From assembly GCA_016839545.1 (NCBI GenBank), contig JAEOUB010000547.1, positions 1-5,071 on the forward strand: a DNA stretch of 5,071 nt, written 5' to 3'. Shown piece by piece: positions 1 to 5,071 of the stretch. Origin of the DNA: Candidatus Kariarchaeota archaeon (GTDB lineage Archaea; Asgardarchaeota; Heimdallarchaeia; Heimdallarchaeales; Kariarchaeaceae). The notes under the pieces are model-generated. The model had not been told where the DNA came from. It did no database searches and saw only the letters and a program-made list of their open reading frames with translations. Each line of letters starts with the position of its first letter. Within the stretch, counting starts at the first letter, position 1. A program made the position numbers and the translations under genes.

Positions 1-1
1 G

Positions 2-343
2 ACCACAGCTTCTTCATGGGTAAAAATTGGCAAGGTTTCTTCAATTGGAGAAGGTGTCACCAGTTTTCGAAAACGCGGACAAAGAGTGGCTGTGATTAAA
101 GAGAACGGAGAGATCCTCAAGGTATTCTCAGATCATTGTCCCCACAACCCCAAGATTATGATCAGCTCAGACTACATGTTAGAGGATGGTGTGGATGGTA
201 AAAAAATCACTTGTAAGCATCATGGTGCCTGTTTCCAAGTAATTACAGGGATGACTCTAATGGGTCCTGGCAAAGAAGGGTTGAAACTATACGAATTTGA
301 ACTCACAGAGAAGGATGAATTGTTAGTTAAATTATCAGATTAA
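2..343 (+). CDS. Rieske-type [2Fe-2S] iron-sulfur protein (5'-partial)
   Basis: This is the C-terminal 113 residues of a small Rieske-fold protein that enters from the left edge in the frame beginning at base 2. The two cluster-binding boxes are visible. The first is C-P-H (C46 and H48 of the visible part, bases 137-145). The second is C-K-H-H-G (C71 and H74, bases 212-223), which fits the family's CxxHG box. It is followed by the usual G-x-x-F-x-x-x-T-G turn (GACFQVITG). Rieske ferredoxins are about 100-115 residues, so only the start codon and perhaps a few residues are missing. The GTG at 86 is internal, because conserved-looking sequence (WVKIGKVSSI) precedes it. No membrane segment is visible, which suggests a soluble electron carrier or a ferredoxin subunit of an oxygenase or reductase. 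The exact partner cannot be told. One oddity is that 22 residues separate H48 from C71, against about 15-17 in most family members. The gene ends with tandem TAA codons (341-346). Confidence 0.88.
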   Translation, partial: TTASSWVKIGKVSSIGEGVTSFRKRGQRVAVIKENGEILKVFSDHCPHNPKIMISSDYMLEDGVDGKKITCKHHGACFQVITGMTLMGPGKEGLKLYEFELTEKDELLVKLSD

Positions 344-360
344 TAAATTGGAAAATCTGA

Positions 361-414
361 ACAATTATTTAGCAAACATTCAATTTATCGAAGTTCAATA
401 AATTACAATTATTT
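361..414. repeat. 10-bp direct repeat pair in the intergenic region
   Basis: The decamer ACAATTATTT occurs exactly twice, at 361-370 and 405-414, with start points 44 bases apart. Both copies lie between the Rieske stop and the TATA box of the next gene. The region is strongly AT-rich and also carries two copies of AATAAATT (342-349 and 396-403). The pair could be a regulator site or simple low-complexity coincidence. I have no evidence that separates these. Confidence 0.35.
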
Positions 415-443
415 CTCTTCCAAGATTATCAATCGGGATTAGG

Positions 444-451
444 TATAAATA
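444..451 (+). promoter_or_regulatory. Archaeal-type TATA box
   Basis: TATAAATA stands out at 444-451. Archaeal transcription normally starts about 25 bases downstream of the box, which would place the start near 472-477 and give a leader of roughly 30 bases before the ATG at 504. A BRE-like purine stretch upstream (GGGATTAGG, 435-443) is only weakly suggestive. The box implies that the large gene has its own promoter and is not merely co-transcribed with the Rieske gene. Confidence 0.65.
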
Positions 452-492
452 GAAGATTTGTGCGTTTCCCACAATCGTAACTGAGTAAAATC

Positions 493-498
493 AGGTGA
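493..498 (+). promoter_or_regulatory. Ribosome binding site of the large secreted protein
   Basis: AGGTGA lies five bases upstream of the ATG at 504 and is complementary to the 3' end of archaeal and bacterial 16S rRNA. It fixes the start. The sequence beginning at this ATG is immediately a positively charged and hydrophobic signal peptide, which agrees independently. Confidence 0.8.
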
Positions 499-503
499 CA
501 CTA

Positions 504-572
504 ATGCAAAAGAAACTACTGTACATACTACCAATTATTCTGCTGTTGATATCGTCGTCCACAGTAACGGCT
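504..572 (+). other. Sec signal peptide of the large protein
   Basis: Residues 1-23 show a short basic n-region (MQKK), a hydrophobic core (LLYILPIILLLI, residues 5-16) and a polar c-region ending V21-T22-A23, which satisfies the -3/-1 rule for cleavage after A23. Cleavage after A24 is also possible. There is no L-x-x-C lipobox and no twin arginine, so signal peptidase I processing through Sec is expected. Confidence 0.88.
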
Positions 573-3500
573 GCATCTACCTCACAACAAGCACTTGAGC
601 AAGTTGAGATTCAACAACAGAAAATTGCACACTACTACGATCTTGGTGACGATCTCACCATTGCGATCTTCTATAATGAGCATTATCCCCTAGGTAATGC
701 AACTGCAGACTCCATATACGGGTCCTTGCGATATCTAACTCCGAATGTGGACCTCGTCAATATTGAGACAGAATTGGAGTATATTTCTGCTCTTAAGACC
801 TCATTTGATCTTGTCATACACGTTTTTGATTCAGATTACCTGGGTATGATGATGAAAACTCAGACACAATCCTTAGACAAAATTGAATGGCCAGAGGTTG
901 CAAGGTTACTCCAGGTTCATGGTGTCGGTTCACATCATATCTTTGCAATGGGGAACACTGCCCAATTGTTGTTTCACACCGGTATGTTGACCAATGTAGT
1001 AGGGTCATCACAACAGGTCATCGATGCTCAGCACAGCTTCATTTTTGCAATGTGGGAAATATCAGAATTCCTGCAAGATCATCCCAAGGCATCCAATCTG
1101 GCAGAGGATGTACAGCTCGCCACATTGGACTATTTCGCCAATAACTTCAATGCCTTGGTTTCCCAAAATCTTGAACCTGACAATCCTATGGGTATTGAAG
1201 ACCCAGCGGCAAAACAGGCACGTGTCGACAATTTTTATGAGAAACATCCAGCTCGTTACGAGCGAGTTCCTCAACCTGGTAATTACATAGACGAAATTAC
1301 AGGTCGTGAGAGAAACGGGCAGACAGGAGAAATGGTCATCTATCCCATGGATATCTATAGCTCCGAGGAACTTGAGACCAACTTGGAGCTTGATGAACTC
1401 ACAGCTTCAAACTTTATTATTAGTTTCCTTCCTGAGGACTCAGGTCTCAGGGGTCCCATTGGTGGGATTGTTGATGAGCTTCTTGGCTTCCTGCTTGAAG
1501 AGATAGGAGATTTGATTGGTCTTTCTGGAGAGACCCTTGAAGCACTTGCAAATGCACTCTTTGCCATTCCTGATTTCATTGGGGCCATTGCTGATCCTTC
1601 TGCATCCAAAATCAAGGGTTTTCTTGATAATCTCAAACCCATGATTCCCATCCCTGAAGACAAACTGGAGTATTTTGACCTCATTGTCGATGCTCTCTTC
1701 CTCCTTAGAGGTGATGCAGACGACATAGAGAATTTCATAACTTCTGCTATCTCGAAAGTGGTACCAGATCTTGGAGGTGGTGAGGATCTTGTTTCTCTCC
1801 TGACAGGGATTTTCAATCTTGGTACAGGAGTGTTTGATAGCCTACAGGCTGGTGACAAATTCATTGACGTTGTCTTCTCAGTCATGAATGAACAGATCGT
1901 CACAGATCTCCTGGAGAAATACCTGAATAATGTCACACTATTTGGTGCATCAATCAGTGATGTGATTGGTCCAACTGTTGCAACTATGCAGGGTATCATC
2001 AATGCAGTGGCAACAGGCGACTTCATTCCTCTAGTCAATGATTATTTACCATTGATGATGGATGCATTTCCGGCAATTGATGGCCTTCTTGGTGAAGAGG
2101 GTGCAAAGGTGCTCGGACTCCTTGCCTCCGTATTGTTCATTGCCACAGGAGATTTCAGCGGAGACACTATTGCTGACCTACTTGAGATCCTTGTTGGAGA
2201 GTTCTTTCCCTCGCTAAATACCAACCAGATTCGGCAGGCCGTGGAAGGTATCATGGCAAAGATCAATGATGTTCTCAAGAATCCAGTATCAATCACTGTG
2301 TTGAAAAATGACATTGCCGCTATTCTTGAAGCCGCTGGAGTCAATTCTGGTACATTCAGTAATGCTATTGATGCCGTCGAGGATCTTATTGCAATTATTA
2401 TCAGTCTGAAAGATGACGGTTTCACTCTCGATGGAGCTACCTCATTGAGTTCCACCATTACAAGCATTCTAGGACAATTTAATGTCATCTCCAATGATCA
2501 AGTCAATACTGTCAACCAGGTTATCCAGGGGTTAATGGCTGTCATTGGAGTCATCAAAGATTCTGATAGTATTCAGGATCTGGTATCTGAGGTGTTCTCA
2601 AACTCAGATCTTCAGACAACCCTTCAGGAGCTCATAACTTTCTTTGTGAATACAATTGGAGGAGGTCTACTCGTCGCACCTGGGACTGCTCTTGAACTCA
2701 ATCTTTTACCTGACGATGCCAATGAGATGATTTCACAGATTTCTGAGGCAATCACCATCGTCATCGATGTCATCAAACAGAGTGGTGACAATTCAGTTGA
2801 GGGGATTCTTATGGCTCTCCTTCAAGGGGGTGCCTATGTTGTCACTCAACTAACTGGGGTGGATATCATGGCATATGTCGAGATTGCGAAGAATATATTC
2901 GGAACAGTTCTCGGCTATTTTGATAATCCCCCCTCCCTTGCTCAGATACTATCTGATATTCAGGGCTACATTCCTGCAGAACACCAAGAAACAGCAGAAA
3001 AAATAGCTGACTTCTTACTCGGTATCCAGTCAATCTTTACTGGTGGCTTCAAAGCAGTCTTTGCCAAACTAGCTGAATGGCTTGCGGGGCAGGTTACCAA
3101 GCTAATTGAGTCAGTCACAGGTGAATTTACAAGTATCCTTGACCAGGAGGAATGGCCACTGCTGGAGATCAACATCCCGGTGGGAATAGGTGATTTCTCA
3201 TTATTTGACATCAACATTGGACTCGGTCTCAAGCCCGGATTTGGATTTAACGAAGAGACCTTCTACTTTATGATCTTTGATCTTGTCTTCAAAGGGGTCT
3301 CGATATTTTCTGGAGGAGCGAGTGCGGCAGATGTACTGAAAACAGCATTGAGCTTCCTTGATATCCATCCGATATTCATTGCACAACTGGAACTCGATGG
3401 ATTTGGAAGTGGGGAATCGTCATTTATCGACTTCATGCTCTCTGCTTTGGGACTGGAGCTGTCTTTCTCAGGATATGGTTTCTTCGAACTCTCCTTATTC

Positions 3501-5071
3501 AGCTTCAAAAACGGAGTATTCAATTTTGATGATTTCTTCAAGGTAATTGCATGGGGCTTTGGATTTACACTTACTCTTTCTCGTACCTTTACCCTGCTTG
3601 ACTTCTTGACAGGAGGGGCAGGAGGTTCCCTGAATTCAATTGGGAAATATATTGGTCTAGATGCTATCTCGATCACGATCGGATTCACTATAGGTCTAGA
3701 GGTGGTGAAACGGGCGGCCACGGCGAATGCGCCGGAAACAGGCTCGTTAACGGTGACTCTGACGATTTTCTTCACTGTCAGTCTTGGCATCAATATTCTG
3801 ATTGCCAAATTGATCCTGACAGGAACGTTGGAGATCACACTTACTTTGCTCCAGGACTTGGTCGAGCCGACCCCACTGAGGGTCTTTATCTCGGTCAAAT
3901 TGATCATCACGGTGACCATAGGCTTCCTATTCTGGGATTGGGATTTCAATTTCTGTTGGAGCCCCAATGGTTTCTCACCTGAAGATCCGTACGAGTTGAC
4001 ACCTGGCACGCAAGAAGATGCGAAGAATTCAGGTGCACTCGGAGCTGACTTTGATAATGACGGGCTTTCTAATGAATATGAAGAGAGCACACCGGGTTTG
4101 AACCCTAATAGTGAGGACAGTGATGGTGACGGTCTATCAGATAAATTTGAGACTCAGACTCTGAAAACCGATCCAGGTCTGCGAGATACTGATGCAGATG
4201 GACTTGATGACAATATCGAGATAGATATTGGCACCAATCCACTAGCAGTCGATTCAGATTATGACAGGCTTACAGACTATGAAGAGGCCATTCAACTCGG
4301 TACCAATCCCATGGAAATGGACACTGACGGAGATCTCCTCGATGACTACTACGAGGTCAATCACGACTACAACATGACTGATATCTGGGTAACCGCACCC
4401 TCTGTAACCTATTTCGGTGTGACATACAATACCCGGACTGACGTTCTCAACCCTGACTCGGACTTTGATGGTCTCATCGATGGTAACGAGGGAGAGAATG
4501 GTGTCTATTACGGTCCTGAACTTGCTGACAACTCAGAAGAGGTAAGTTATACACCAGATCCACCACTGATCTTCAATGGAGGATACACCCATCCTCTGTC
4601 CAATGATACAGATAAGGACAGTTATGAGCAAGATTATGCAGGTGATATCACGCCTCGCTGGAAATTCCTCCGTGATATGAGTGATTTCACTGAGATCCAC
4701 GGTATTCCCGCAATAATGATTGATCCTGAAACAGGTGAACCACTGCCTGAGAAGATATTCTATACCAACCCAGTCAATCCTGATAGCGATGGTGATACCG
4801 GTGTGTCAGTGGAACAGAGGGAAAATCCCCCATTTGGTTTCTTCCTCAATTCTGATGGATATGAGCTGGCTCTAGATCCACCGTCCGATCCACTGGATGG
4901 AGATACAGATGACGATGGTCTCATTGATGGTCTTGAAGGTATTCTGAGACCAGATGCCAACCATACCGACGTCAACAATCCTGACACAGACGGAGATGGT
5001 CTCAACGACATGGTTGAGCTAGAACTCGGTACCAGCGCACGTCTTGTCGACTCCGATTATGATGGTGTTAC
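504..5071 (+). CDS. Giant secreted protein with thrombospondin type 3-like calcium repeats (3'-partial)
   Basis: One frame stays open from the ATG at 504 to the right edge: 1522 complete codons plus two bases, with no stop on full translation. The start is supported by AGGTGA five bases upstream and a TATA box at 444. Residues 1-23 form a Sec signal peptide with no lipobox. Residues about 50-300 look like an alpha/beta domain. Residues about 300-880 are amphipathic helices, 886-1152 are mostly alternating hydrophobic beta strands, and 1182 onward is an array of DxDxDGxxxxxE loops. The only cysteine seen is C1151. The sequons N65-A-T, N476-V-T, N1290-M-T, N1367-D-T and N1486-H-T could be N-glycosylated if the host does so. 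The protein is probably exported to the cell surface or the medium, with calcium stiffening the C-terminal stalk. How it is anchored cannot be seen, because the C-terminus lies outside the window. I do not recognise the family of the N-terminal two thirds and assign no enzymatic function. Confidence 0.95.
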   Translation, partial: MQKKLLYILPIILLLISSSTVTAASTSQQALEQVEIQQQKIAHYYDLGDDLTIAIFYNEHYPLGNATADSIYGSLRYLTPNVDLVNIETELEYISALKTSFDLVIHVFDSDYLGMMMKTQTQSLDKIEWPEVARLLQVHGVGSHHIFAMGNTAQLLFHTGMLTNVVGSSQQVIDAQHSFIFAMWEISEFLQDHPKASNLAEDVQLATLDYFANNFNALVSQNLEPDNPMGIEDPAAKQARVDNFYEKHPARYERVPQPGNYIDEITGRERNGQTGEMVIYPMDIYSSEELETNLELDELTASNFIISFLPEDSGLRGPIGGIVDELLGFLLEEIGDLIGLSGETLEALANALFAIPDFIGAIADPSASKIKGFLDNLKPMIPIPEDKLEYFDLIVDALFLLRGDADDIENFITSAISKVVPDLGGGEDLVSLLTGIFNLGTGVFDSLQAGDKFIDVVFSVMNEQIVTDLLEKYLNNVTLFGASISDVIGPTVATMQGIINAVATGDFIPLVNDYLPLMMDAFPAIDGLLGEEGAKVLGLLASVLFIATGDFSGDTIADLLEILVGEFFPSLNTNQIRQAVEGIMAKINDVLKNPVSITVLKNDIAAILEAAGVNSGTFSNAIDAVEDLIAIIISLKDDGFTLDGATSLSSTITSILGQFNVISNDQVNTVNQVIQGLMAVIGVIKDSDSIQDLVSEVFSNSDLQTTLQELITFFVNTIGGGLLVAPGTALELNLLPDDANEMISQISEAITIVIDVIKQSGDNSVEGILMALLQGGAYVVTQLTGVDIMAYVEIAKNIFGTVLGYFDNPPSLAQILSDIQGYIPAEHQETAEKIADFLLGIQSIFTGGFKAVFAKLAEWLAGQVTKLIESVTGEFTSILDQEEWPLLEINIPVGIGDFSLFDINIGLGLKPGFGFNEETFYFMIFDLVFKGVSIFSGGASAADVLKTALSFLDIHPIFIAQLELDGFGSGESSFIDFMLSALGLELSFSGYGFFELSLFSFKNGVFNFDDFFKVIAWGFGFTLTLSRTFTLLDFLTGGAGGSLNSIGKYIGLDAISITIGFTIGLEVVKRAATANAPETGSLTVTLTIFFTVSLGINILIAKLILTGTLEITLTLLQDLVEPTPLRVFISVKLIITVTIGFLFWDWDFNFCWSPNGFSPEDPYELTPGTQEDAKNSGALGADFDNDGLSNEYEESTPGLNPNSEDSDGDGLSDKFETQTLKTDPGLRDTDADGLDDNIEIDIGTNPLAVDSDYDRLTDYEEAIQLGTNPMEMDTDGDLLDDYYEVNHDYNMTDIWVTAPSVTYFGVTYNTRTDVLNPDSDFDGLIDGNEGENGVYYGPELADNSEEVSYTPDPPLIFNGGYTHPLSNDTDKDSYEQDYAGDITPRWKFLRDMSDFTEIHGIPAIMIDPETGEPLPEKIFYTNPVNPDSDGDTGVSVEQRENPPFGFFLNSDGYELALDPPSDPLDGDTDDDGLIDGLEGILRPDANHTDVNNPDTDGDGLNDMVELELGTSARLVDSDYDGV
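651..1403 (+). other. N-terminal alpha/beta domain of unknown family
   Basis: Residues about 50-300 of the large protein alternate predicted strands and helices. Likely strands are LTIAIFY (51-57), VDLVNI (82-87), FDLVIHVFD (101-109) and HHIFAMGN (144-151), with helices between them. This resembles a Rossmann-like or flavodoxin-like sheet. A histidine-rich stretch, H139-G-V-G-S-H144-H145, sits just before the fourth strand. Residues 176-250 read as helices with several H and E residues. The segment 252-300 is more polar (Y-x-R-V-P-Q-P-G) and may be a linker. No family is recognised. Boundaries are by eye. Confidence 0.45.
1404..3143 (+). other. Long helical region with possible degenerate repeats
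   Basis: Residues about 301-880 are a near-continuous run of amphipathic helices rich in L, I, V, A, D and G, with very few aromatic residues and no cysteine. Several blocks share one outline: a hydrophobic helix, a polar G/D turn, a second helix, then a third helix. Examples begin near residues 391 (DLIVDALFLLRGDADDI), 535 (KVLGLLASVLFIATGDF), 623 (AVEDLIAIIISLKDDGF) and 748 (EAITIVIDVIKQSGDN). The intervals are irregular (144, 88 and 125 residues), so any repeat is old or partly illusory. No helix is long and uncharged enough to be a clear membrane span. The architecture suggests a solenoid or helical-bundle scaffold. No family is recognised. Confidence 0.5.
3159..3959 (+). other. Beta-rich region of alternating hydrophobic strands
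   Basis: Residues 886-1152 change abruptly from helix to strands in which every second residue is hydrophobic. Examples are LLEINIPVGIG (886-896), LFDINIGLGL (900-909), LGLELSFSGYGFF (982-994), WGFGFTLTLS (1017-1026), AISITIGFTIGLEV (1054-1067), SLTVTLTIFFTVSLGINI (1081-1098) and VFISVKLIITVTIGFLF (about 1127-1143). The block ends in an aromatic patch, FWDWDFNFCW (1143-1152), which contains the only cysteine, C1151. Residues 1079-1101 contain no charged side chain and a predictor could call them a membrane span, but the alternation of T/S with hydrophobics fits a strand better. The region could be a large beta sandwich, a barrel or a hydrophobic groove. Confidence 0.55.
4047..5071 (+). repeat. 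Thrombospondin type 3-like calcium-loop array (coding)
   Basis: Starting at residue 1182 the protein carries repeated DxDxDGLxDxxE loops, in which D1, D3, D5 and E12 are the usual calcium ligands. Full loops start at residues 1182, 1205, 1228, 1250, 1273, 1318, 1467 and 1494 (bases 4047, 4116, 4185, 4251, 4320, 4455, 4902 and 4983). A ninth begins at 1516 and is cut by the window edge. Linkers include GTNPLAVD and GTNPMEMD, typical of TSP3-like repeats in prokaryotic surface proteins. Two degenerate sites occur: D1368-x-D-x-D without the glutamate, and D1427-x-D-x-D-T with glutamate at position 11. Loops at 1250 and 1273 have R and L in place of the position-6 glycine. Spacing is 22-23 residues in the first five loops and then broken by inserts (1285-1317 and 1330-1466). 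Calcium binding is inferred from the motif. Confidence 0.9.

Noticed and set aside
86..343. GTG at 86 as the true start of the Rieske gene
   Set aside because: The frame is open to the left edge, and the upstream residues (SWVKIGKVSSIGEG) match the expected first strand of a Rieske ferredoxin. There is no convincing Shine-Dalgarno before 86.
409..421. Pyrimidine-rich stretch as a terminator for the Rieske gene
   Set aside because: TTATTTCTCTTCC is too short and mixed to call. There is no stem-loop before it and no clean run of T residues.
918..923. Caspase-like (clan CD) peptidase signature, suggested by the His-Gly pair at residues 139-140
   Set aside because: Such enzymes need a catalytic cysteine after a following strand, and the protein has no cysteine until residue 1151.
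1355..2038. 227-codon open frame on the minus strand
   Set aside because: It lies wholly opposite the large + strand gene. Its product is serine- and arginine-rich low-complexity sequence with no recognisable domain, as expected from the complement of a D/L/I-rich reading frame.
3263..4090. 275-codon open frame on the minus strand
   Set aside because: Also antisense to the large gene, with a serine/lysine/proline-rich product, no signal or motif, and no convincing promoter. The + strand frame here carries coherent beta-strand periodicity.
4047..5071. Dockerin module, suggested by the DxDxDG loops
   Set aside because: Dockerins carry exactly two paired loops with a characteristic helix between them. 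Here there are at least eight loops with GTNP-type linkers, which fits TSP3-like repeats.

Overview
The window holds two protein-coding genes, both on the + strand, separated by one 160-base AT-rich intergenic region. The 3' end of a small Rieske-type [2Fe-2S] protein enters from the left edge and stops at 343. One very long open reading frame starts at 504 and is still open at 5071, giving 1522 complete codons with no in-frame stop. I found no RNA gene, mobile element or CRISPR array, and no convincing minus-strand gene.

The organism looks archaeal. The long gene is preceded by a TATAAATA box (444-451), about 25-30 bases upstream of where a transcript would have to begin. A short leader follows, then an AGGTGA Shine-Dalgarno at the expected spacing. 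I see no bacterial -35/-10 pair. Base composition is moderate (judged by eye, not counted). Very large secreted proteins with DxDxDG calcium-loop arrays are common in several archaeal groups, including Asgard archaea such as Thorarchaeia. An Asgard or related mesophilic lineage is therefore a reasonable guess, but the sequence does not prove it.

The long gene encodes a modular exported protein. Its parts, in order, are: a Sec-type signal peptide (residues 1-23); a small alpha/beta domain (about 50-300); about 580 residues of amphipathic helices (about 300-880); about 270 residues dominated by alternating hydrophobic beta strands (886-1152); and an array of thrombospondin type 3-like calcium loops (1182 to beyond the edge). 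Only one cysteine (C1151) occurs in the 1522 residues seen, so the fold is not disulfide-stabilised. Calcium probably stiffens the C-terminal part.

The most interesting item is the helical-then-beta body. I cannot assign it to a named family, and it resembles a large lipid-handling or surface-assembly scaffold only in outline. The Rieske gene and the giant gene show no evident functional link. The second gene has its own promoter signals, so the two are probably separate transcription units.
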